The notes beneath the pieces were generated by a model, which saw nothing but the letters and a program-made list of their open reading frames with translations, made no database searches and was not told where the DNA came from. A stretch of DNA of 64,000 nucleotides, from positions 124,001-188,000 of the forward strand of contig NZ_JACJOO010000015.1 of NCBI RefSeq assembly GCF_014695575.1, read 5' to 3'. Within the stretch, counting starts at the first letter, position 1, and each line of letters opens with the position of its first letter. Below are positions 57,082 through 64,000 of this stretch, one piece after another. The translations under genes were made by a program, and so were the position numbers. This stretch comes from Leptolyngbya sp. FACHB-8 (GTDB taxonomy: Bacteria > Cyanobacteriota > Cyanobacteriia > Elainellales > Elainellaceae).

Positions 57082-57158
57082 GGGCTGTTTTAAAGGTTGT
57101 TTTTTCGTGTGCTTGGCACACGAAAAAACAAACTCTCCGGGGAGCTTTAAAGCGTGCC
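57082..57158. repeat. Family H element, copy 1 (CTAG duplication)
   Basis: Ends GGGCTGTTTTAAAGG and CTTTAAAGCGTGCC. CTAG lies at 57078-57081 and 57159-57162. Inner hairpin TTGTTTTTTCGTGTGC.../...GCACACGAAAAAACAA. Confidence 0.75.
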
Positions 57159-57162
57159 CTAG

Positions 57163-57254
57163 TCCTTGGCGGTTTAGGTTTGCCTATGTTGGGTTGTGTG
57201 TGGGGTAAGTACCTCACACACAACCCAACATAAGTTGATTTCCGCCGTGCAGTA
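57163..57254. repeat. J element between CTAG words
   Basis: A long hairpin TATGTTGGGTTGTGTGTG.../...CACACACAACCCAACATA lies between CTAG at 57159-57162 and 57255-57258. Outer ends GGCGG/CCGCC are short. The stem resembles the one at about 51936-51980. Confidence 0.6.
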
Positions 57255-57596
57255 CTAGAAGCCGAATGGTCAATCTCGGTTTTCCATTCGGCTTCATAGC
57301 TCCATTCAGCAACACCAAAACTCCACAGTGTTAACACCCACAGAGCTGATGCATTTTTGGTTTATATGAACAAAACTAAATTTGCTTTGAAGCTACTAAA
57401 TAGTATTCCCGGTCTACTTTATAGGCTAACTCTGCTATTTGCTTTGCCTGCTTCAATGGGGGTCTAAAGCGAAGCGGCACACGCCTACTGAACCCACTTG
57501 CCCACTGCTATAGAATCAAAAGATTGTTTCAAACGTCTTCGATCCCTGTTAGCCTAGCCACAGGTTTTCCTTCTTCAAAACTATTTTGTTAAAACC

Positions 57597-58754
57597 ATGA
57601 TTAGTGCCCCCGTTCAGATCGGTAACGTTCAGATTCGTCCTGTGCTTTCTCCCGGTGACCAGGAATTATTTCTGGACGTGCCCAAATTGGTATATGCCAA
57701 TGATCCTAATTGGGTGCCGCCACTGCGGAGTAGCGTTGCCAAATCCTTCAAGCCAGAAAATCCCTTTTTCCAATATGGACGGTTGCAGCAGTTCATCGCT
57801 ACCCGAATGGGGCAGAGCGGCACCGAAGCGGTTGGGCGCGTTGTGGCGGCTGTCAACGATCGCCTGGTTGAGCGAGAAGGTCAACCCGTTGGCTTGTTTG
57901 GTTTTTTCGAGTGTATCAACGAGTTTGAAGTGGCGCAGGGGCTCTTTAACGCTGCGGCCGACTGGCTGCGGCAACAGGGAATGACGATGGTGCGTGGCCC
58001 CATTGACCTGGCGACCCACAACAACTGCCTTTTTCTGGCGGATGGGTTTGACTCGCCGCCGATGATCATGATGCCCTACAACCCCGCCTATTACTTAGAG
58101 TTTATGGAGCGGGATGGCTGGCATAAGGCTAAGGATGCCTATGCTTATACGATGGAATTGGATGAGAAACTGGGTGAACAGTTCAAGAAGGGCTATGACA
58201 TTGCCCTAAAGTCAGGCATCACCTTCCGGCCTATTCACACCAAAGGCGAGGGTTTTGAGCAGGATTGTATTGGGTTATACAACCTTTTCACAGAGGCATT
58301 TTCGGCCAATTGGAGTTCGACTCCCCGTACCCAGGAAGAATTTATTGAAGAGGCGAAGTCTCTGCAACAACTGGTGGATCCTGATGTGTTTCCCATTGCC
58401 GAACACAATGGCAAGATGGTGGGCTTCTGGATGGGATTGCCCGATTACAACATCGCGCTCAAGCACATCAATGGCAAGCTGGATCTGATTGGAACGCTCA
58501 AGTTTCTCTGGTACCGCCGTCAGATTGATCAGGGGCGTGTGATCGCGATCTGCTCTCTACCCGAGTACCGCCGCAAAATGGTGCCCCTGGGGTTGATTCA
58601 CCTGGGGATGCAGGGGGGCAAGAAGAAGGGTAAGCCGTACAAACGGGCGGAGCTGTCCTGGGTATTTGAGGACAATATGCCCTCTCGTAAGCTGATTGAA
58701 GCCTCTGGGGGCAAGATTTACAAGACCTATCGGATTTACGAAAAGTCTCTTTGA
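57597..58754 (+). CDS. GNAT-like protein (YghO type)
   Basis: This 385-residue protein begins with a GNAT-like half (VQIRPVLSPGDQELFLDVPKLVYANDPNWVPPLR...) and continues in a second GNAT-like half (MVGFWMGLPDYNIALKHINGKLD...LSWVFEDNMPSRKLIEASGGKIYKTYRIYEK). The middle segment MVRGPIDLATHNNCLFLADGFDSPPMIMMPYNPAYYLEFME is typical of the YghO family of unknown function. No signal peptide is seen. The acetyl donor and substrate are unknown. It stands alone, followed by a hairpin. Confidence 0.8.
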   Translation: MISAPVQIGNVQIRPVLSPGDQELFLDVPKLVYANDPNWVPPLRSSVAKSFKPENPFFQYGRLQQFIATRMGQSGTEAVGRVVAAVNDRLVEREGQPVGLFGFFECINEFEVAQGLFNAAADWLRQQGMTMVRGPIDLATHNNCLFLADGFDSPPMIMMPYNPAYYLEFMERDGWHKAKDAYAYTMELDEKLGEQFKKGYDIALKSGITFRPIHTKGEGFEQDCIGLYNLFTEAFSANWSSTPRTQEEFIEEAKSLQQLVDPDVFPIAEHNGKMVGFWMGLPDYNIALKHINGKLDLIGTLKFLWYRRQIDQGRVIAICSLPEYRRKMVPLGLIHLGMQGGKKKGKPYKRAELSWVFEDNMPSRKLIEASGGKIYKTYRIYEKSL

Positions 58755-58798
58755 TCCCCGTTGTTAGCCTGGTATCCAACCTTGGCTTACTGCTCTAG

Positions 58799-58851
58799 AG
58801 CTGTGGATGGAATGCGGAGAGCTCCCAGCTCTCCGCATTCCATCCACAGCT
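58799..58851. terminator. Hairpin between convergent genes
   Basis: AGCTGTGGATGGAATGCGGA begins a perfect stem. It can end both the GNAT-like gene and the exported protein gene on the other strand. Confidence 0.6.
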
Positions 58852-58863
58852 TTGAAACATCAC

Positions 58864-59493
58864 CTAACCTTGTTTGCGGCGAGTAAACCAGAGCCAGCCA
58901 CCAACGCCTGCCACACTGATGAGAGCGATCGCCCCCCCCGCGCTCACACCACCCGATGATCCCCTGGGTGCCTCTGCCCCTGGCGGTGGCGGGAGAGGGC
59001 TGCCAGTTACCGTAGAAGGTGCAGGGGTAGGGTTTCCCGCAGCAACGGTAACATCGTATTGCAGCTGAAAGGGTGCGAAAGCATTCTCTTGAATAGGCGT
59101 GCAGTTCAGTTGCAACTGGTACTGACCCACGGCAGGGAACACAATGTCAGAACCGGGGATGCCCGAATACTGCTCGGCAGCGATCGCCTTTACAGGTGGC
59201 TCCAGGATGGGGATCGCCTCTGGTTGACGGGGTAGGGTGTACACCTGCATTTGGCAATTTGCCTCATTGAGGGGCAGTAATGTACCTCCCTTGCGGGTTA
59301 GCGCAACCCAGGCGGTAGCAGGTTCTCCAGCTTTGGGATTATGGTCAGGGTCTATGTGCCAGGTTCCTGCAATGTCGCCATCGACCAGGGTTTTATGGGC
59401 TTGGGCCGGAGCTGAAGCCAGTAAACCGAGAACCATCAGGCAGGCAAACCCGTATAGAGAGCGGTGGGAAATAGACTGAATCATTTCAACCAT
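58864..59493 (-). CDS. Exported surface-anchored protein, unknown
   Basis: This 209-residue protein has a signal peptide (SLYGFACLMVLGLLASAPAQAH), a beta-rich domain of about 115 residues with two Cys (NCQMQV, LNCTPI) that could form a disulfide, and a Pro/Gly linker. A C-terminal membrane helix with basic end (AIALISVAGVGGWLWFTRRKQG) follows. The mature N-terminus HKTLVDGDIAGTWHIDPDHNPKAGE is His/Asp-rich and could bind metal. It lies downstream of the TauE/SafE-like gene on the same strand, so a shared metal-handling role is possible. Confidence 0.65.
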   Translation of the reverse strand: MVEMIQSISHRSLYGFACLMVLGLLASAPAQAHKTLVDGDIAGTWHIDPDHNPKAGEPATAWVALTRKGGTLLPLNEANCQMQVYTLPRQPEAIPILEPPVKAIAAEQYSGIPGSDIVFPAVGQYQLQLNCTPIQENAFAPFQLQYDVTVAAGNPTPAPSTVTGSPLPPPPGAEAPRGSSGGVSAGGAIALISVAGVGGWLWFTRRKQG

Positions 59494-59535
59494 TAAACCA
59501 AGAAGGGGTGTTGATTCCTCAATTCCTCGATATTA

Positions 59536-59607
59536 GACCTCCTGCATAAATCGGCTTCTGAGAGCGTGAATCGTTGCGCAGCTGCGCAACGATTCACGCA
59601 GGAGGTC
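59536..59607. repeat. Family F element, copy 2 (TA duplication)
   Basis: Ends GACCTCCTGC and GCAGGAGGTC. TA lies at 59534-59535 and 59608-59609. The inner stem CGTGAATCGTTGCGC.../...GCGCAACGATTCACG differs from copy 1. Confidence 0.7.
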
Positions 59608-59748
59608 TATTGAAATAGAAATGATTGAAGTAGAAATTGAAGGAGGAGAGCTTTGTCCTACTCCCATTCAATCCAACATCTTAAGAGCCCTTTGAACCAT
59701 TTGTTTTTTGTCCGGAACGGGTAGGAGAAATAAATGGTTTCAGCAGCC

Positions 59749-60972
59749 TCAGCGAGATCGGCTGGGAGGGATATAATAGCGCTCCAGGAACAGCAGGAAC
59801 CAGAAGGCCTTTTGGCGAAGGGCCAACACGGACAGGGTCAGGCTGACCAGCAGCCCAGCGCATAGAAAATTTCCATAACTCCATTGCAAGGCTCCCAGGT
59901 AATTTGAACCCAAGCAGAGGGTGTGTAGAGTAGCCAGGAGGAGAGAGGGAACTGTGAGCAGATGGAGCGATCGCCAGCGCTTCCCCAACGCCTGCACAGC
60001 GCGATCGAAACTGGTGACTGCTGCCGGAGCCATCAGCAATAGTGCGATGATCCCCACCCAGATCCCCAACCGATGAGCCGGAAGCATAAAGCTGATGGCA
60101 TCTAAATTCCAGTTGAGACTATGGTCGAGCATAAACCCGGTATGGGCTAGAGCCAGCAGAAAAGAGCCAACCCCGATCGCCCGGCGATACCGCAGTAGCC
60201 CCGGCCATACGCCACTTAAGGGGCGGGCGGCCAGCGCCAACATGAGCAATGCAATGGAACTATGACCGGTGTAATCGATCATGGCATCGCTGCGTAGCAG
60301 CGTCAGAATTCCAATCGTAAGCGTGATCCAACCGCCCATCCGAAACAATTGGCTCCGGCGATCGCTCCCCATCCGCTCCATCAACACACCAACGCCCAGC
60401 ATGGTTGGCAGGGTACCCAGACCGAACATGGCCATGGTTGCGGCACCTAAGAACGGGCTGCTAGCTTCTGCCGCCTTTAGTTGGGCTGTGTAGAGAAAAC
60501 CACAGGGAATGAATCCCCACAGACTGCCCAGCAGGGCGGGAGTCCACCAGCGGCTATGAAGGGAGAGCCGTGCCATTGCAGAGCTAAACCGTTGATGGGT
60601 TGCTCCCTGGCTGAGGGGATGGATGAAGGGCAGGGGGGGGAGAAAGTCCGGTTGGATATGTCGCACACCTAACCAGATCAGCAACAACCCCGTGAAAATA
60701 GCAATGCCTTGACGCAAGACACTACCAACACCCGCAAATTGCCCACCGGCTACCAGGAGCGAGCCGACCCCTCCCAACAGAGCCCCAACCGCGATATAGC
60801 TGATAATACGGCCGAGATTGAGTACTACATGAAACCAAAGAGAGGGTGTCTTCTCAGCGGTGTTATCGGCTTGGGAGAGGGAGAAAGCGATCGCCAGTGG
60901 CCCGCACATTCCAGCACAGTGGCCAAAGCTGCCCACAAAACCCAATGCCGCTATTAACCATAAATCCACCAT
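59749..60972 (-). CDS. TauE/SafE-type transporter fused to a ferric-reductase-like domain
   Basis: This 407-residue membrane protein contains two parts. Residues 1-245 resemble the COG2836/UreH-like TauE/SafE group, with GHCAGMCGPL (HCxGMCG, a likely metal site) and a second motif IPCGFLYTAQL. Residues about 250-400 carry further helices resembling YedZ/MsrQ heme-binding ferric-reductase cores (IGVGSFLLALAHTGF, AHRLGIWVG, RSLHLLTVPSLLLATLHTL), with His residues spaced to bind heme. The fusion suggests a redox-linked metal (copper or iron) transporter. It is followed by the exported surface protein gene. Confidence 0.75.
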   Translation of the reverse strand: MVDLWLIAALGFVGSFGHCAGMCGPLAIAFSLSQADNTAEKTPSLWFHVVLNLGRIISYIAVGALLGGVGSLLVAGGQFAGVGSVLRQGIAIFTGLLLIWLGVRHIQPDFLPPLPFIHPLSQGATHQRFSSAMARLSLHSRWWTPALLGSLWGFIPCGFLYTAQLKAAEASSPFLGAATMAMFGLGTLPTMLGVGVLMERMGSDRRSQLFRMGGWITLTIGILTLLRSDAMIDYTGHSSIALLMLALAARPLSGVWPGLLRYRRAIGVGSFLLALAHTGFMLDHSLNWNLDAISFMLPAHRLGIWVGIIALLLMAPAAVTSFDRAVQALGKRWRSLHLLTVPSLLLATLHTLCLGSNYLGALQWSYGNFLCAGLLVSLTLSVLALRQKAFWFLLFLERYYIPPSRSR

Positions 60973-61099
60973 TTCCCGAAGCGGCTCCCAGCAACGAAAT
61001 CCTCTGTTGCACAGATTCCCATTCTCGGCCGGGATGGTCGCTTTGTGTCAAGTAACGAAAGTTATGTTTTAAGCCTCTATAGCCCGTGTTGGGTTAATT

Positions 61100-61206
61100 A
61101 ACCCTCAATTGGACATGAGCCAAGTACTCATTTTGGTGTGTGCAGACCGCACCCAAGAAGAATTTTTTTGAGAGACATACTTTGTGCACCCCTCGAAAGA
61201 ATCCTT
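61100..61206. repeat. Decayed family B element
   Basis: AACCCTCAATTGGACATGAGC and CTCATTTTGGTGTG recall family B, but pairing is largely lost. Confidence 0.4.
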
Positions 61207-61312
61207 ATATCATGTCGTGTTAAATGCACACAACAAAAAGCAAGGTGACGCAAAGCGTCACCTTGCTTTTTGTTGTGTGCATTTAACCTTACTTGTTATT
61301 AATCTGCCGATA
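61207..61312. repeat. Family D element, copy 2
   Basis: Left end ATATCATGTCGTGTTAAATG matches copy 1 at 7110. A perfect stem (61219-61287) has a sequence different from copy 1. Confidence 0.65.
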
Positions 61313-61369
61313 GAAAGAGATGAGATGTAGAAGCAAGGGACATTCGATCTAGGGTCTAAAACAGCAAAT

Positions 61370-61420
61370 TCAGAGCCCCTTTTTTGTCCTGAGGATGTCA
61401 CGGCAAAAAAGGGGCTCTGA
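61370..61420 (-). terminator. Hairpin after the 119-residue hypothetical gene
   Basis: TCAGAGCCCCTTTTTTG pairs with CAAAAAAGGGGCTCTGA. It lies 14 bases past the stop at 61435. Confidence 0.6.
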
Positions 61421-61434
61421 GTTTGAACTCGTAT

Positions 61435-61794
61435 TCAAGACTTCGTTTTTGCAGGAGATTGTGGGTCGGTTAGCTTAAAGCCTAACAACCAACAAATTTC
61501 TTGCTCCACAACTTTCAAGTTATCTACATACATTGCACCCTGGAGCTTGAGAATTTGATGGACTGAAATCAGTCGTTCAAGCTTCTTGACTACAGCCATA
61601 GCCTCATCCGCGTCGGGGTATAAACTATGGACGACAGCATTAATATCAGCCATGCTGTCTGCTTCTAGAGCTGCTTTCGGTGCAACGATAAAGCGTAAAC
61701 ACGGACGGTTGCGGGTGAGAATTTGCCGGACGTAGTAACTCGTGGTTGGGGAGAGCGACATGGGTGATTCAGTGACAACGATGAACGATTGCAT
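61435..61794 (-). CDS. Hypothetical protein (119 residues)
   Basis: No family is recognised. It is a soluble, mainly helical protein (NAVVHSLYPDADEAMAVVKKLERLISVHQILKLQG...) with a basic C-terminus. The N-terminal MQSFIVVTESP may be untranslated; MSLSPTTSYY at 61761 is an alternative start. It is transcribed alone, with a hairpin terminator. Confidence 0.6.
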   Translation of the reverse strand: MQSFIVVTESPMSLSPTTSYYVRQILTRNRPCLRFIVAPKAALEADSMADINAVVHSLYPDADEAMAVVKKLERLISVHQILKLQGAMYVDNLKVVEQEICWLLGFKLTDPQSPAKTKS

Positions 61795-62518
61795 CAGCGA
61801 TAGTCCATAAAGTCAGCTAGATGGACATCATCGGTACAGCTTATAGAAGCACCGATGGGAGGCAACACCCTGAAGTACGTTAATATCTGAACCTGACGTA
61901 CCTACTACTGTGTACGGCTTGCTCTGACCAAGAAATAAAAAATTGAAAAACGAGGTATTTAACGAGTCTAGAAGCACTCTTTAACTGCTTAGCGATAAAA
62001 CAGCCCAGTCATTAACTGACCCAGCAATGCTTCAAGGACACTAATAAAACCGCAGGGAGCCAAAGTTTGCGCGAAAGTGACAATCGCCTCCCGTATTTCA
62101 ATCTGAATAACGGTTGTATTACGGGTATGGCGATAAATATGATTTTATCCTTTCATGCTTGCAATACGGGATATAAGGAAAAACTTTATACATACTTTAA
62201 TACTCTACGGAAGCTTTTTAAGTAGTTACTTTATTACCAAAAAAATATTTAATATGCTTCCTCCGATAGATACAGCCTGGTGTATCCCAAAATACAGATA
62301 TTGAGGTTGATAGGTTTATCTTCATTGAGACAGCGAGTTGTCTTAAGAAATGTTAAGCTTTCTGTAGATAACACGTGATAGTACCGACGGTTGAGCTCAG
62401 TATATTTACTTGAATCTGTAGAGAGCACCTAAATAAGTTTCACAAACGTATACATTTTTGAGGCGAATCTCATACAATGACCGTATTGCGCGTATTGCAA
62501 TCCCCCCAGGAGTTCACC
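61795..62518. other. AT-rich intergenic region
   Basis: This 724-base, AT-rich stretch has no recognisable gene, tRNA or strong hairpin. It may hold promoters of both flanking genes. Confidence 0.4.
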
Positions 62519-62836
62519 ATGCTTCCAATGCTTTTGGATGAGGCATTCGCTCAGGTGTTTGTTTTTTATTGGAACGGAAAGCTTTGCAAAGGTTTGCGGG
62601 CTGGGAATAAGCTCTACAAAATGGTTGACAATTTTCAGCGCGCTCATCGAGATCAAGCCTTTCGGTTAGGTTGCGACCTTTGTGACAAAGGCTTAGAAAC
62701 TTTCATTACGGTGTCACCTCAGGGATATCGAGTTTGGGTTGATCTACAAAGTGGCACCCCGTGCGTTGGAGAGCCATTACAGAACAATACGGTGATCTTC
62801 CCAAACGTAGGCACACAAGCTTATGAAGGCGCTTGA
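62519..62836 (+). CDS. Hypothetical protein (105 residues)
   Basis: This protein has no recognised family. It has a CDLCDKG pair and a beta-rich end (FITVSPQGYRVWVDLQSGTPCVGE). The ATG at 62519 follows AGGAG at 6 bases (62508-62512), far better than the ATG at 62477. It lies between two AT-rich gaps and may have been acquired horizontally. Confidence 0.6.
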   Translation: MLPMLLDEAFAQVFVFYWNGKLCKGLRAGNKLYKMVDNFQRAHRDQAFRLGCDLCDKGLETFITVSPQGYRVWVDLQSGTPCVGEPLQNNTVIFPNVGTQAYEGA

Positions 62837-63278
62837 GTAGACCATAGTGGCCTAATCAGGATTAGCCTCACTTTTGTGCAGCTATTGAAATAACTAAATA
62901 TTGCATCACGCCGATTTTGACGGGTAGATGGAACAAGTTCTGTCTGCCCCATCTACCCTGTCAAAATTGGTAATCTATCAAAACTCTTACAGTGAACAAT
63001 AGGTCAGAGTTGGAGGCAGTGCCTTGTAATATTTGACATTTTGTAAACGCCGTAATATAGGCACACATGTCTCTGTATTACTGTAGATATATAATTATTC
63101 AAAGATAAAACTCAATGCTGGGTTTCTTTCCTGAGCTCTCTAGAGAACAGTAGTTTTTGGGATAGCTATATGAGCTTAAAGAAAGATAATGCTCGTATCA
63201 GGCTAGGCTAGCATCTAAAACTCTGGCTCAAGAATATTATGAGCACTCTTAGTTGACGTCGGGAAGTAGGACATTAGA
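62837..63278. other. Intergenic region with one hairpin
   Basis: A long imperfect hairpin lies at 62911-62970 (CCGATTTTGACGGGTAGATGG.../...CCATCTACCCTGTCAAAATTGG). It may terminate the gene at 62519. The rest is AT-rich without a gene. Confidence 0.5.
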
Positions 63279-64000
63279 TTGGCTAGTATTGACCAGGCTT
63301 TATTGGCCTCTCTTGATCTTGTATTTGCACAAGATGTAGAAGGGCGATTTGTTTACATTAGCTCGATGACGGCCCGGGCGTTTGGTGCAAGCCGCGATCG
63401 CCTGGTCGGGCGAATCCTTGCCGAGTTGAATTTGCCTCCTGCTGTTGTTGAACAGCTTCAGGTTAATCACCATGCTATTTTCACGACTGGTCAGGCCCTG
63501 ACGGGGGAAGTTCGTTTTCCAGCGTTTTATTCCGATCAGCTCAGGGACTACGAATATACCTTCAGCCCTGTGCTAGGGCAGAATGGTCAGATCGAGGCGG
63601 CTGTTTTTATTGGAAAAGATATTACTCAGCGAAAACAGGCCGAAATTGCCCTGCAAGAGTCTGAAAAGAAGTATCGGCTTCTTTTTGAGTCGGCAAATGA
63701 CGCCATCTTTATCATGGATCGCGCCACCTTCCATATTCTGAATGCGAACTGGAGCGCCGCCCGCCGCCTAGGGTACTCTCGGCGAGAATTGCTGCAATTG
63801 ACCATTGACGATATTGCCATACCGCTAGAACCGGAGCTTCAGGATGGAATTTTAGAACAATTGGAGGCGGAAGGGAGCATTATTTATGAGCATCGCTATC
63901 GGCGTAAAGATGGCGCTGAGATCCCCGTCGAAATTAATGCGCAACTAATCGAGTACGAAGAGCAACTGGCAATTCAATGCTTCGTGCGTGATATTAGTCA
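63279..64000 (+). CDS. PAS-domain sensor protein (partial, runs off the window)
   Basis: At least 240 residues are open to the window end. The start is TTG at 63279, the first possible after a TAG at 63267-63269, with AGGA nearby. Two PAS domains are seen: the first with DLVFAQDVEGRFVYIS...DYEYTFSPVLGQNGQIEAAVFIGKDITQRKQAE, the second with SEKKYRLLFESANDAIFIMDR...YSRRELLQLTIDDIA...HRYRRKDGAEIPVEINAQLI...CFVRDIS. The output domain (probably kinase or diguanylate cyclase) is outside the window. Confidence 0.85.
   Translation, partial: MASIDQALLASLDLVFAQDVEGRFVYISSMTARAFGASRDRLVGRILAELNLPPAVVEQLQVNHHAIFTTGQALTGEVRFPAFYSDQLRDYEYTFSPVLGQNGQIEAAVFIGKDITQRKQAEIALQESEKKYRLLFESANDAIFIMDRATFHILNANWSAARRLGYSRRELLQLTIDDIAIPLEPELQDGILEQLEAEGSIIYEHRYRRKDGAEIPVEINAQLIEYEEQLAIQCFVRDIS

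Larger units (their letters stand above)
56932..57596. other. Intergenic region with two CTAG-flanked elements in tandem
   Basis: It contains family H copy 1 and the J element, separated by one CTAG. The 57259-57596 part has no gene or repeat that I can see apart from AT-rich sequence before the acetyltransferase start. Confidence 0.55.
60973..61434. other. Intergenic region with repeats
   Basis: It contains a decayed family B copy (61100-61206), family D copy 2 and a terminator. No gene is visible. Confidence 0.5.

Overview
The window is chromosomal DNA of a cyanobacterium. The evidence is a photosystem I gene (psaE), the dark protochlorophyllide reductase genes chlL and chlN, ycf33, a Tab2-type photosystem translation factor, the acyl-lipid desaturase desC, and the octamer GCGATCGC (HIP1) scattered through most genes. 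The closest genus cannot be read from the sequence alone. I saw no rRNA, tRNA or CRISPR array.

Layout. 0-11.4 kb: psaE, a sulfotransferase, prfC, a 779-residue M48-like membrane protein with a broken zinc site, Tab2, an exported FAD oxidoreductase and an SbcD-like phosphoesterase. 11.4-21 kb: a CbbX-like AAA+ protein, a small PirA-like protein, a DEAD-box helicase, a class II aldolase, a DUF2243 membrane protein and a DUF4139 protein. 21-26 kb: chlN, a small linked gene, chlL, then cobD. 26-36 kb: two tandem tiny DUF4278-type genes, a one-permease OpuC-like osmolyte ABC transporter, a 2OG-Fe(II) oxygenase, a DUF1688/Urg3 protein, an RTX-type protein and a histidine kinase. 37-39.3 kb: a small accessory island with two toxin-antitoxin-like pairs and a frameshifted SieB-like gene. 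39.6-50 kb: clpB, a SufR-like regulator convergent with a GH3 glycosidase, rbfA, ycf33, dam and desC. 50-64 kb: a regulator that fuses a TetR domain to a degenerate tyrosine-recombinase-like domain, panB, dprA, a TauE/SafE-ferric-reductase-like fusion and the start of a PAS sensor.

The main pattern outside the genes is a dense population of short non-coding palindromic elements, 75-130 bp long, between genes. They fall into families with recognisable terminal inverted repeats and target duplications: family A (9-bp duplication), B (4-bp), F (TA), K (TTA), and H/I/E/J (CTAG or TTAG). Several sit exactly on gene ends, so that the stop codon lies in the target duplication or in the element end (sulfotransferase, DUF4139, aldolase, 2OG oxygenase, cobD, AAA+ gene). 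Elements are also nested inside each other.

Best candidates for something new: (1) this stop-codon-associated MITE-like landscape, (2) the TetR/recombinase-like fusion divergent from desC with two 17-bp operator-like palindromes, (3) the M48-fold pseudoprotease, and (4) the frameshifted SieB-like gene beside two toxin-antitoxin pairs. All family names come from reading the proteins without database searches.
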